A DNA stretch of 41,508 bases, from the NCBI GenBank assembly GCA_023228725.1, contig JALOAQ010000009.1, positions 1-41,508 of the forward strand. Reading direction: 5' to 3'. Positions within the stretch are counted from its first letter, which is position 1. Every line of letters starts with the position of its first letter. The translations under genes were made by a program, and so were the position numbers. The DNA is from Bacteroidales bacterium (GTDB lineage Bacteria > Bacteroidota > Bacteroidia > Bacteroidales > ML635J-15). The notes beneath the pieces are model-generated. The model made no database searches. It was not told the DNA's origin and worked only from the letters and a program-made list of their open reading frames with translations. Below are positions 17,644 through 25,515 of this stretch, piece by piece.

Positions 17644-18533
17644 GTTTTTTTAATGAAGTAAAATATAGTTTCAAAGCTAAAAACAATTTTAATATTCTTA
17701 TTTATATTAATTTAATTGTTTTTGTTTTAATTCAATTGCTGAAAGTATTTTACTTTTTAAATGCTAAAACTAATCATGATTTTATTTATTATTTTTCTGT
17801 ACCTGCGAATTTAAATAATTTAAAAACTTTTCCATGGACAATAATTACTTATATGTTTACTCATGAAAGTTTTTTACATATCTTATTTAATTTGTTGGCT
17901 TTTTATTGGTTTGGAAAGCTTTTTTTACAATATTTATCACAAAAACAATTGCTTGGTGTTTATATTTTAGGCGGTTTGTTAGGTGGCTTATTTTATATTT
18001 TAGCTTTTAATACTTTTCCGATTTTTAACCAAATTAAAAATATATCTGTTGCACTTGGAGCTTCGGCTTCGGTTATGGCTGTTATTTTTTCAATTGCAAT
18101 GCTAAGTCCAAACCAAGAAGTACGCTTAGCCTTTTTAGGAAAAATTAAGTTAAAACATATTGCATTAGTGGTTGTAATTATTGATATTATGAGCATCCCT
18201 ACTGATAATTCAGGCGGTCATATTGCACATTTGGGAGGAGCGGCTTTTGGACTAATGTTTGCAATTTTTTATAAAAAAAATATAGATATTACTGTTTTTA
18301 TAACTAGAATAATTTATGGAATAAAGAATTTATTTACTCCTAAAAAAGGAATTAGAATAAAATATAAAAATCCTAAAACAAAATCAACAAGACCTAAATC
18401 TGATTGGGAATATAATGCAAGAAAAAAAGCGGAGCAAGAAGAAATTAATAAAATACTTGAGAAAATTTCAAAATCTGGCTATGAGGCCTTAACAACTAGC
18501 GAAAAAGAAAAACTTTTTAAACAAAGTAGATGA
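17640..18533 (+). CDS. Rhomboid family intramembrane serine protease with extended C-terminal tail (second of pair)
   Basis: This 297-residue polytopic protein has the same fold cues as its upstream neighbour: MFTHESFLHILFNLLAFYWFG (72-92), the serine motif GASAS (Ser142, the second glycine of GxSG replaced by Ala) and His197 in HIAHLGG. After the last span a basic cytoplasmic tail (about 225-297) ends in DWEYNARKKAEQEEINKIL and SGYEALTTSEKEKLF, a tail typical of Bacteroidota rhomboids (DUF6576-like). It overlaps genes on both sides by 4 nt (ATGA). The Ala substitution occurs in active family members, so activity is plausible. Confidence 0.9.
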   Translation: MSFFNEVKYSFKAKNNFNILIYINLIVFVLIQLLKVFYFLNAKTNHDFIYYFSVPANLNNLKTFPWTIITYMFTHESFLHILFNLLAFYWFGKLFLQYLSQKQLLGVYILGGLLGGLFYILAFNTFPIFNQIKNISVALGASASVMAVIFSIAMLSPNQEVRLAFLGKIKLKHIALVVVIIDIMSIPTDNSGGHIAHLGGAAFGLMFAIFYKKNIDITVFITRIIYGIKNLFTPKKGIRIKYKNPKTKSTRPKSDWEYNARKKAEQEEINKILEKISKSGYEALTTSEKEKLFKQSR

Positions 18534-19612
18534 AAATATTTAAAAGAATATTGTTAATTACAAATATAATTTCAAGTATAGTTTTGCTTTGCGTATATGG
18601 TATAGAATTTATCCCTGTTTCAAAATTTTTATTTATTTCTATTCTCCCATTTTTATTCACTATTGCACTAAGTATCAATTTAATATTTCTTTTAGTATGG
18701 ATTTTTATAAATTGGAAATATTCATTAATTTCTCTGCTTAGCATTCTACTAGTAATAAAATATATAGTTTTAATTTACCCTATTTCATCATTTTTTAGCA
18801 AAAAAACAAATGAGGCGGAATTTAAAGTAATGACTTATAATGTAATGGTGTTTGGATTATATGATTGGGAGAATAAAAATATTAGAACAGATATAATACA
18901 ACTTATTTCAAATGAAAATCCGGATATTTTATGTTTGCAAGAAACTTATTGGAATAATTCAAATAATAATTTTAAAACTTTAGATTTAATCACAGAAAAC
19001 CTGAATGCCGAACATATTTATAAAGCTAGTATGACCACAGCAAAAGCCGGACAAAATTTTGGTTTTGCAACTATTTCTAAATACCCTATTTTAAATTCTT
19101 ATTCAGAGAAATTTGAAAATTCATTTAACGGCTTTACTTATTCCGATATTTTACTAAATACAGATACTGTTAGGGTATATAATTTGCATTTACAATCTTT
19201 AGAGTTTAATCAAAAAGATTATACAGTATTAGAAAATATTTCAGAAGGAATTAACGAGCTTAAGATAAAATCTTTATTAAAAAAATATTTAAAATCAGTA
19301 AAATTGAGAATAAACCAAGCCGAAATTGTAAAAACCACTATGAGCAATTGCAATTATCCTATTATTGTTTGTGGCGATTTTAACGATATACCAATTAGTT
19401 ATTCTTATTTAAAAATTGCAAAAAACTTAAAGGACAGTTTTAGCTCTAAAGGCAAATTTCCTGGTTATACTTGGGTAAATTCAAAATTAAAATTAAGACT
19501 TGATTATATTTTATACAGTAAAGATTTTAAATGCTCTTCGCATAAAGTTATAGATAAAGAATTATCTGATCATTTTCCCGTAGTTGCTGAGTTTAGATTT
19601 AATAAAAAGTAA
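18530..19612 (+). CDS. Membrane-anchored endonuclease/exonuclease/phosphatase (EEP) family protein
   Basis: This 360-residue protein has three N-terminal hydrophobic spans (about 8-88) followed by a complete EEP fold. The ordered motifs are MTYNVMVFG (Asn104), DILCLQETYW (Glu138), YNLHLQSL, VCGDFNDIP (Asp283, Asn285), RLDYILYS and the terminal SDHFPV (Asp347, His348). These metal and phosphate-binding residues are all present, so it should be an active phosphodiesterase or phosphatase. The substrate (DNA, lipid head group or other) cannot be read from the sequence. It is the last gene of the mutL operon (ATGA overlap) and faces a convergent gene across a hairpin terminator. Confidence 0.88.
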   Translation: MKIFKRILLITNIISSIVLLCVYGIEFIPVSKFLFISILPFLFTIALSINLIFLLVWIFINWKYSLISLLSILLVIKYIVLIYPISSFFSKKTNEAEFKVMTYNVMVFGLYDWENKNIRTDIIQLISNENPDILCLQETYWNNSNNNFKTLDLITENLNAEHIYKASMTTAKAGQNFGFATISKYPILNSYSEKFENSFNGFTYSDILLNTDTVRVYNLHLQSLEFNQKDYTVLENISEGINELKIKSLLKKYLKSVKLRINQAEIVKTTMSNCNYPIIVCGDFNDIPISYSYLKIAKNLKDSFSSKGKFPGYTWVNSKLKLRLDYILYSKDFKCSSHKVIDKELSDHFPVVAEFRFNKK

Positions 19613-19635
19613 AATCAAACTTTTTTACAAATAAA

Positions 19636-19663
19636 AAAAGCTACTAAATACTCAGTAGCTTTT
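19636..19663. terminator. Bidirectional intrinsic terminator between EEP and nifU-like genes
   Basis: Perfect 10-bp inverted repeat AAAAGCTACT / AGTAGCTTTT with an 8-nt loop, flanked by A-tracts on the left and T-tracts on the right. It lies between two convergent genes (stops at 19612 and 19687), so it can end transcripts from both sides. Confidence 0.88.
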
Positions 19664-19686
19664 AATTATTTTTTTGGCTTATAAGT

Positions 19687-19917
19687 TTACACTGAAACTA
19701 CTTCTTTAACTTGAGGCACATCTCTTTTAAGTTTATCTTCTACTCCAAGTTTTAGAGTTTGAATGCTAAACGGACAAGAGCCACAAGCTCCTAATAATTT
19801 TACTTTAACAATAAAATCAGGAGTAACTTCTACTAAACTAATATCGCCACCATCGGCTTGTAGATAAGGTCTTACTTCATCTATTGATGTTTCGATTTTT
19901 TTAATAATTTCGTCCAT
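19687..19917 (-). CDS. NifU C-terminal domain (Nfu-type) Fe-S scaffold protein
   Basis: This 76-residue protein is a free-standing NifU C-terminal domain. The core PYLQADGGDISLVEV is at 17-31 and the Fe-S-binding GACGSCPFS supplies Cys45 and Cys48. Such proteins carry or deliver Fe-S clusters in the cytoplasm. It lies downstream of, and co-directional with, the mrp gene, another Fe-S carrier, separated by 105 bp. The full-length size for this class (70-80 residues) indicates it is complete. Confidence 0.93.
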   Translation of the reverse strand: MDEIIKKIETSIDEVRPYLQADGGDISLVEVTPDFIVKVKLLGACGSCPFSIQTLKLGVEDKLKRDVPQVKEVVSV

Positions 19918-20022
19918 AATATTTTTATTTTATTAACCATATTTATTTGCTTCTGTTCATGAGTTTGCTTCTTATTATATATGTTGAGCCAAAACCATTA
20001 CTTAGTTGCTTATTTTAAAAAT

Positions 20023-21126
20023 TTAATTTTTCATTATTACTTGTTGTGTAGGTGGCAAACTTGCGTTTCTGTCTTCTACAGCTGTTACAAAATTTTCTGC
20101 TAATTTTGTAAATGATTTACCAATTATGGAATTATATTCTAAAGCTACTGGTTTACCCTTGTCTCCACTTTCACATACTGATTGCACTAAAGGAATTTGC
20201 CCAAGCATTTGACTATCAACTTCTTTTACAAGTTTTTCCACTCCACCTTTACCAAAAATATAATATTTATTATCTGGAAGTTCTGCTGGCGTAAACCAAG
20301 CCATATTTTCTATTAAACCAAGAACAGGAACTTCTATTCCACTAGCTTTAAACATAGCAACACCTTTACGTGCGTCAGCAATTGCAACTTCTTGAGGAGT
20401 GCTTACAATTACAGCTCCTGTTACAGCAAGAGATTGAACTAAAGTTAAATGAATATCACTTGTTCCTGGAGGCAAATCAAATAATAAATAATCTAATTCA
20501 CCCCATTTTGTTTGCTCAATCATTTGTTTTAAAGCTCCACCAGCCATAGGACCACGCCAAATTGTTGCATCTTTCGGACTTACAAAAAATCCAATAGATA
20601 GTAACTTAATTCCATACTTTTCAATTGGAATAATATATTCTTTTCCATCTTCTTCTACGCCACTTGGCTTTTGGTCTTCTACACCAAACATTTTTGGAAT
20701 ACTAGGACCAAAAATATCTGCATCTAAAACAGCAACTTTAAAACCTTTTTGAGCTAAAGAAACAGCTAAGTTTACAGTAACAGTAGATTTTCCTACCCCA
20801 CCCTTACCACTGGCTATTGCAATAATGTTTTTAACTTCTGTTAATCCTGCCGATATGCTAGAAGGGTTTTTTACTTTTTGCTTTATTTTAGTTGTAATAT
20901 TAATAATTAAACCTGTTCCAAATTCAGTTTCTAAAGCAGTTTTTATACTTCTTTTAATAGAATTTATAAATGGATCTGTAGATTTAAAAAAACTAATTAC
21001 CAAATCAACCGAATTTCCACTTAACTCGATACTTTCTAAAATTCCTGAACTAACAATGTCTTTGCCACTTTCTGGGTGTAAAACACTTGTTAAAACTTGT
21101 TCAATGTTTTCTTTATTTTTTTCCAT
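20023..21126 (-). CDS. mrp: Mrp/ApbC-type Fe-S cluster carrier ATPase
   Basis: This 367-residue protein has an N-terminal MIP18/DUF59-like domain (about 5-85) and a P-loop NTPase domain with the deviant Walker A GKGGVGKST at 107-115. DADIFGPSIP, DYLLFDLPPGTSD and STPQEVAIADARKG are further family motifs. The family loads Fe-S clusters onto apoproteins. The usual CxxC near the C-terminal third is absent: the segment ENMAWFTPAELPDNKYYIFG occupies that place without cysteines, a form I associate with Bacteroidota Mrp. Its partner is probably the nifU-like gene downstream. Confidence 0.95.
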   Translation of the reverse strand: MEKNKENIEQVLTSVLHPESGKDIVSSGILESIELSGNSVDLVISFFKSTDPFINSIKRSIKTALETEFGTGLIINITTKIKQKVKNPSSISAGLTEVKNIIAIASGKGGVGKSTVTVNLAVSLAQKGFKVAVLDADIFGPSIPKMFGVEDQKPSGVEEDGKEYIIPIEKYGIKLLSIGFFVSPKDATIWRGPMAGGALKQMIEQTKWGELDYLLFDLPPGTSDIHLTLVQSLAVTGAVIVSTPQEVAIADARKGVAMFKASGIEVPVLGLIENMAWFTPAELPDNKYYIFGKGGVEKLVKEVDSQMLGQIPLVQSVCESGDKGKPVALEYNSIIGKSFTKLAENFVTAVEDRNASLPPTQQVIMKN

Positions 21127-21181
21127 ATTTATAATTAAATATATACTAACAAAATTTATAATTACTTGTTCTATAAGAATG

Positions 21182-21189
21182 CAAATTTA
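21182..21189 (-). promoter_or_regulatory. -7 box (TAAATTTG) upstream of mrp
   Basis: Perfect TAnnTTTG on the minus strand, 55 nt upstream of the mrp ATG. It is the only perfect match in the 118-bp gap between mrp and the wbpA-like stop. No clear -33 element accompanies it. Confidence 0.4.
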
Positions 21190-21244
21190 CTAATTTAAAA
21201 ACAAAAAATACTTAGTAAACTTATGCCTTTTAGCAGAATTAAAA

Positions 21245-22534
21245 CTATAAACTCCAATAGCTTAAATTCTTTATTTTATTTCTATAAATACCTTTTACAT
21301 CAACTAATACGCCACCTTCAATTAAAATATTCGAGAAATAATTTTCATCTAAATCTAAATATGGTTTATGGTTTACTGCTACTATTATTGCTGTATATTT
21401 ACTATTTGCTTCATTAATCATTTCAACATTATATTCTTGTTTTACTTCTTTAGCATCTGCAAATGCGTCAACAACATCAACTTGGATATTATATTTTTGT
21501 AATTCTTCAATAATATCTATTACTCTGGAGTTTCTAATATCGCTAACATTTTCTTTAAATGTAACTCCCATAATTAGAACTTTTGTTTTTGTAATTTCTT
21601 TTTTGTTGGCAATAATTAGTTTTACAGTTTTATCCGCAACATAGGGTCCCATATTATCATTTAATGCTCTTCCTGAACCAATCATTTTAGCATGATAACC
21701 AAGATGTTTAGCTTTATGTAACAAATAATATGGGTCAACGCCAATACAGTGTCCACCAACTAAGCCTGGAGTGAAATTTAAAAAATTCCATTTTGTACCA
21801 GCAGCTTCTAAAACCTCAAAAGTATTAATTCCTATTTTATCAAAAATTATTGATAACTCATTCATCAAAGCAATATTAACATCACGTTGTGTGTTTTCAA
21901 TAATTTTGGCAGCTTCTGCAACTTTTATAGAACTAGCTCTATGAATACCTGCTTTGATAACTATTTCATAAATTTTCGCAATTTCTTCTGCCGATTTTTC
22001 ATCACAACCAGAAGTGATTTTTACGATATTAGTTAGTGTATGTTGCTTGTCTCCAGGATTAATTCTTTCAGGCGAAAAACCGACCTTAAAATCTTCTATA
22101 TATTTTAATCCTGACATTTTTTCTAAAACAGGCACACAATCATCTTCTGTACAACCAGGATATACAGTAGATTCATAAATTACATAATCTCCTTTTTTTA
22201 ATATTTTTCCAACAGTTTCAGAAGCACTTAAAATAGGGAATAAATCTGGTAGTTTATGCTCATCAATAGGCGTAGGAACAGCAATAATATGAAAATGGCA
22301 ATCTCTTAAATCTTCAGGATTTGAGCTAAATAAAATATCTGTATTTTCAAAATCTTCTTTCTCTAATTCATTCGAAGGGTCTATTTTATTTTTCATCATT
22401 TCAATACGCTCAGAATTTACATCGAAACCAACTACTTTAACATATTTTGCAAACTCAAGAGCAATTGGTAAGCCAACATAGCCTAAACCAATAACAGATA
22501 TTTTTTTTTCTTTTTTTAAAATAGAATTGTACAT
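21245..22534 (-). CDS. UDP-N-acetylhexosamine 6-dehydrogenase (WbpA/WbpO/TviB class)
   Basis: NAD-dependent, two-step oxidation of a UDP-N-acetyl sugar to its uronic acid, in the cytoplasm. The 429 residues have the Rossmann motif SVIGLGYVGLPIALEFAK at 13-30, the middle-domain segment GTKWNFLNFTPGLVGGHCIG with catalytic Cys263, DPYYL after it, and a C-terminal UDP-binding domain (GVTFKENVSDIRNSRV). Length and motifs fit the UDP-GlcNAc/UDP-GalNAc branch rather than UDP-glucose dehydrogenase. It is last in a three-gene operon with wbpB-like and wbpD-like genes, 30 bp downstream of the former, which argues for UDP-GlcNAc as substrate. Confidence 0.92.
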   Translation of the reverse strand: MYNSILKKEKKISVIGLGYVGLPIALEFAKYVKVVGFDVNSERIEMMKNKIDPSNELEKEDFENTDILFSSNPEDLRDCHFHIIAVPTPIDEHKLPDLFPILSASETVGKILKKGDYVIYESTVYPGCTEDDCVPVLEKMSGLKYIEDFKVGFSPERINPGDKQHTLTNIVKITSGCDEKSAEEIAKIYEIVIKAGIHRASSIKVAEAAKIIENTQRDVNIALMNELSIIFDKIGINTFEVLEAAGTKWNFLNFTPGLVGGHCIGVDPYYLLHKAKHLGYHAKMIGSGRALNDNMGPYVADKTVKLIIANKKEITKTKVLIMGVTFKENVSDIRNSRVIDIIEELQKYNIQVDVVDAFADAKEVKQEYNVEMINEANSKYTAIIVAVNHKPYLDLDENYFSNILIEGGVLVDVKGIYRNKIKNLSYWSL

Positions 22535-22564
22535 AAAAAATAGTTTCTGAATTAATATTTTTGT

Positions 22565-23509
22565 TTACTTTTTCAATAATGGGTGATAATCACCAACAAT
22601 ACCTATGGGTGAGGCGTTTCTTATATTATAAACGGTTTGAATTGAGCTTCTGGCCTCTTTAAGTCCAAAACCTTGACCATTCAAAATATGACGGTAGCTT
22701 TCTGTATGTAAATCTGTAAAACCATCTGAAAATTCAATTTCTTCATTTTCCATTTTGATAGAGCGGTAAGTACGTTGTCCTTTTGCTTTTATATTATCTG
22801 GCAACATGTTTTCATCAATAGAAAGTACCCACCTTACTCTTGCTTTTTCTAATTCAAGATAACCTGCGGCCTTGTCGTTTTGACTTAAATGCACTTGGCT
22901 TGATTTTACTTCTCCAAAAATCCAAGAAAGCATATCAAAAAAATGAACTCCAATATTTGTAGCTATACCACCCGATTTTTGTATATCTCCTTTCCAAGAA
23001 TAATGATACCATTTTCCTCTACTTGTAATATAAGCTAAATCAATATCATAAATTTTATCTTTTGGACCATTTTCTACTTTTTCTTTAAGATTTTTTATAG
23101 ACTGATGCAACCTTAATTGAAGAATATTATAGATTTTTTTGCCTGTTTCTTTCTCTATTTCAGTTAAGGCATCAATATTCCAAGGATTTAATACTAAAGG
23201 TTTTTCACAAATAGCATTAGCTTGGTTTCTTAAAGCAAATCTAATATGTGAATCGTGTAAATAATTTGGAGAACAAATACTTACATAATCAATTTTTTTA
23301 TCTGTATGCGACAATTTGTAAATATGTCTGTCGAAACGCTCAAATTCGTGAAAAAAATCTGCTTCAGGGAAATGAGCATCAAGAAAACCAACACTATCAA
23401 AAGGGTCTAAGCATGCAACAAGATTATTATTTGTATCTTTTATTGCTTTTACGTGCCTAATTGCGATATAACCACCAACACCTACTAATGCAAAATTCAA
23501 ATTTGCCAT
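22565..23509 (-). CDS. wbpB: UDP-GlcNAc-uronate 3-dehydrogenase, Gfo/Idh/MocA family (WbpB/WlbA-like)
   Basis: NAD-dependent oxidation of C3 of UDP-GlcNAc-uronic acid, preparing it for transamination. The 314 residues show the N-terminal nucleotide-binding FALVGVGGYIAIRHVKAI (6-23), the family EKP motif at 102-104 (Lys103) and VSICSPNYLHDSHI before it. The block YNILQLRLHQSI and the loop GGIATNIGVHFFDMLSWIFG are typical of WbpB/WlbA. It sits 4 bp after the acetyltransferase gene and 30 bp before the dehydrogenase. The gene symbol rests on both sequence pattern and operon context. Confidence 0.9.
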   Translation of the reverse strand: MANLNFALVGVGGYIAIRHVKAIKDTNNNLVACLDPFDSVGFLDAHFPEADFFHEFERFDRHIYKLSHTDKKIDYVSICSPNYLHDSHIRFALRNQANAICEKPLVLNPWNIDALTEIEKETGKKIYNILQLRLHQSIKNLKEKVENGPKDKIYDIDLAYITSRGKWYHYSWKGDIQKSGGIATNIGVHFFDMLSWIFGEVKSSQVHLSQNDKAAGYLELEKARVRWVLSIDENMLPDNIKAKGQRTYRSIKMENEEIEFSDGFTDLHTESYRHILNGQGFGLKEARSSIQTVYNIRNASPIGIVGDYHPLLKK

Positions 23510-23513
23510 TTTT

Positions 23514-24089
23514 TTATATTTTTTTTACAGTATTATTAATCAATTTATATTTTTCACCACTTTCAGGACAAATTGCAAAACCATTTTCATCAAAATTGAG
23601 TTTATGTCCATATTCGCTCATCCAACCAGTTTGGCGTGCAGGATTTCCTACTACTAAAGCATAATCGGCAACTTCTTTGGTAACAACCGCTCCTGCTCCA
23701 ATAAAAGCGAACTTACCAATATCATGCCCACAAATTATAGTTGCATTTGCTCCAATACTCGCACCTTTTTTAACTTTAGTTTTTAAATAAGAGTCTTTTC
23801 TAACAATTGCACTTCGTGGATTAATTATATTGGTAAAAACCATTGAAGGACCTAAAAACACATCATCTTCGCAACTTACACCAGTATATATAGAAACATT
23901 ATTTTGTACTTTAACATTATTCCCAAGAACCACGTCAGGCGAAATAACAACATTTTGTCCGATATTACAGTTTTCTCCAATAACTGAATTTGACATAATA
24001 TGTGAAAAATGCCATATTTTAGTTCCTTTTCCTATAATACAGCCTTGGTCAATTATTGCGCTTTCATGTGCAAAATAATCTTGTGGCAT
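23514..24089 (-). CDS. wbpD: Left-handed beta-helix N-acetyltransferase (WbpD/WlbB-like)
   Basis: Predicted to acetylate the 3-amino group of UDP-GlcNAc(3NH2)A using acetyl-CoA. Hexapeptide repeats dominate from about residue 10 to 160 (for example GKGTKIWHFSHIMSNSVIG and IGANATIICGHDIGKFAFIG). AVVTKEVADYALVVGNPARQTGWM is the usual C-terminal part. I start it at the ATG at 24089 (191 residues). The longer frame begins at a TTG at 24104, upstream of which no homology is expected, and a -7 box overlaps that TTG. It is first in the operon, 4 bp before the wbpB-like gene. Confidence 0.93.
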   Translation of the reverse strand: MPQDYFAHESAIIDQGCIIGKGTKIWHFSHIMSNSVIGENCNIGQNVVISPDVVLGNNVKVQNNVSIYTGVSCEDDVFLGPSMVFTNIINPRSAIVRKDSYLKTKVKKGASIGANATIICGHDIGKFAFIGAGAVVTKEVADYALVVGNPARQTGWMSEYGHKLNFDENGFAICPESGEKYKLINNTVKKI

Positions 24090-24101
24090 ATGTTTTTTTT
24101 G

Positions 24102-24109
24102 CAAAAATA
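24102..24109 (-). promoter_or_regulatory. -7 box (TATTTTTG) for the wbpD-wbpB-wbpA operon
   Basis: Perfect TAnnTTTG on the minus strand, 12 nt before the ATG at 24089. Its overlap with the alternative TTG start at 24104 argues that the TTG would be outside the transcript, which supports the shorter wbpD frame. Confidence 0.5.
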
Positions 24110-24143
24110 ATTAAAAATAATTAAAACTGAAATATTATATCTT

Positions 24144-24169
24144 ATTACTTGTAACTGCATCTTTTTTTT
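24144..24169. repeat. 26-bp direct repeat, copy 1 (left boundary of PIN module)
   Basis: ATTACTTGTAACTGCATC followed by eight T. An identical 26-bp copy is at 25688-25713, 1544 bp away. The two copies bracket the PIN gene and its partner. The sequence does not occur elsewhere in the window that I can find. Confidence 0.92.
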
Positions 24170-24184
24170 TACTAAAAATGTTTA

Positions 24185-24236
24185 AGCCAAGCAATTATCC
24201 CGCCTTTCGTTCAAACCGTTTGTTCTAGCTTGGGCT
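24185..24236. repeat. GC-richer imperfect hairpin just downstream of the PIN gene
   Basis: Outer arms AGCCAAGC (24185-24192) and GCTTGGGCT (24228-24236) pair with one bulged base. An inner palindrome CAAAC-C-GTTTG lies at 24212-24222. Hand count gives 26 G/C in the 60 bases 24181-24240, well above the surroundings. It follows the PIN stop (24251) and is immediately inside direct-repeat copy 1. It may be a 3' RNA structure or a recombination site; it lacks a clean terminator U-run. Confidence 0.6.
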
Positions 24237-24250
24237 ACTTTGTTTTCAAA

Positions 24251-24739
24251 CTATAAGTTAATTGTTCCGAAGGTCTGGTGATGAGGTATGTTTAAATCAA
24301 TAAACTGAAACTTTAGATTTGTTTTGTCCTTGATTGCGTTGTAAACTTTAAAACTTTCACTATCTGAGGATAAATAAAACTTTATTAGTTTCTCACAGTC
24401 AGCTTGTGCAAAAAGTTTTGTGTCATTCGGTATAATTTTTCTATCGTACACTTGCAAATTTTTGTTTGCTCTTTCCTGAAAAGCAATTTTCGCAAACTCG
24501 CCTGTTCGTTGAGCGTGGTTAAGATTAAAAGTAAGGATTTGTAAATTTTTCAATGGTAATTCTTGAATATTACCACCAATACAATATTCTGCAATACTAA
24601 TTGTTGAAATTAGCATGTCAATTTCTTCTTGCAAAAAGTAACGGAAATATCCGTCTGCATTTTTGAACAATGGGTCCTTGTCGTTCAGAAAACGAAGAAA
24701 AAAACTTGTATCAAGCAAAACTGCTCTTTTATGCTTCAT
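24251..24739 (-). CDS. PIN-domain protein, putative toxin ribonuclease
   Basis: This 162-residue protein has a PIN-like layout: Asp10 in VLLDTSFFLRFL, Glu51 in ISIAEYCIGG, Asp106 and Asp114 in NDTKLFAQAD, and Asp126 in a later SSDSESF. These fit the four-acid metal site of the family. PIN proteins of this size are usually VapC-like RNA-cutting toxins. The start ATG at 24739 lies inside the upstream gene (11-nt overlap), so translation is coupled and the upstream protein is the likely partner or antitoxin. The pair is flanked by 26-bp direct repeats and interrupts the space between the wbp operon and a lipoprotein gene. Activity is inferred, not shown. Confidence 0.75.
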   Translation of the reverse strand: MKHKRAVLLDTSFFLRFLNDKDPLFKNADGYFRYFLQEEIDMLISTISIAEYCIGGNIQELPLKNLQILTFNLNHAQRTGEFAKIAFQERANKNLQVYDRKIIPNDTKLFAQADCEKLIKFYLSSDSESFKVYNAIKDKTNLKFQFIDLNIPHHQTFGTINL

Positions 24740-25511
24740 AGTCTCCTCTAATTTCGTTTAGCCAATTATCGGGATTAATCGTTCCAAGCCAACTTTTCTT
24801 TGCCTTTTCCCGAAGTGATTTTAAGTATTGTTCATCATACTTTGGTTGATAATCAATTAATTCAATAAACTTAAGTGTTGATTTGTCAATTTCGCCAGTT
24901 TCTGGATGTTGCTTGCCTTTTGCTCTAATACCAAAAGTCTTGTAAAGCAAATTTTCTTCGTAAACTTCTAAAAATGTTTTTGGTGTTTCTATTATTACTG
25001 TTCCAAGTTCTTCAGTTGAAAGATGAATATTTGCCTTATCTTTTCCGCCCGCATCTGTTATCTTCCCATAAAAGTAAAATTCAGCATCAGCCCAAATTAC
25101 CTCTGTTCTGTAAAAACGGGTTGTTGTATCTAATTTTATTTCATTGCTTTGCTCAAGTGAGGTTTTTATACAGAAAGTGTAATTTTTTTTTGTGGCAATA
25201 TTTTGTATGTTTTCAAATGCTTTTGCAGTTTTTAAGTCCAAAAAATCAATATTTTGCGTTTGGTTTATTTGTCCGATTATGGCATTAAAACCAATGATGA
25301 ACTGCATTGATGTGTTGAAAACATGTTTGACAGAACCTTCCTCAATTTTATAACTAATTGTTGGGCGGTCTTTTTTATCACCCAAATAAAGCAAATCTTC
25401 TGCATTTTGAAGCATAGCAATCACTTCCCGAATGTCATAATTGACGGGGCTAAGTTCAAACATACCTGTTGAACCTGTAATCCTGATTTCTATTGAACCG
25501 ATTTTTTCCAC
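24729..25511 (-). CDS. 260-residue partner of the PIN protein; family not recognised, possible antitoxin
   Basis: No named domain is recognised. The start is a GTG at 25511, directly after a TATCTTTG promoter box; an in-frame TAG lies five codons upstream. The N-terminal 210 residues look like a globular alpha/beta protein with no signal peptide, membrane span or clear helix-turn-helix. Notable strings are ISYKIEEGSVKHVFNTS and FYRTEVIWADAEFYFYGK. The last 35 residues (KAKKSWLGTINPDNWLNEIRGDYEA) are Trp- and acid-rich, like the toxin-wrapping tails of VapB/Phd-type antitoxins. Being first and overlapping the PIN gene by 11 nt is also toxin-antitoxin-like. Its size is about three times that of an ordinary antitoxin. 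Confidence 0.7.
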   Translation of the reverse strand: MEKIGSIEIRITGSTGMFELSPVNYDIREVIAMLQNAEDLLYLGDKKDRPTISYKIEEGSVKHVFNTSMQFIIGFNAIIGQINQTQNIDFLDLKTAKAFENIQNIATKKNYTFCIKTSLEQSNEIKLDTTTRFYRTEVIWADAEFYFYGKITDAGGKDKANIHLSTEELGTVIIETPKTFLEVYEENLLYKTFGIRAKGKQHPETGEIDKSTLKFIELIDYQPKYDEQYLKSLREKAKKSWLGTINPDNWLNEIRGDYEA

Positions 25512-25515
25512 TATG

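Noticed and set aside
24144..24236. Integron attC site or cassette boundary
   Set aside because: There is a hairpin and a repeat, but no GTTRRRY/RYYYAAC ends and no integron integrase in the window. It is kept only as a structured element.
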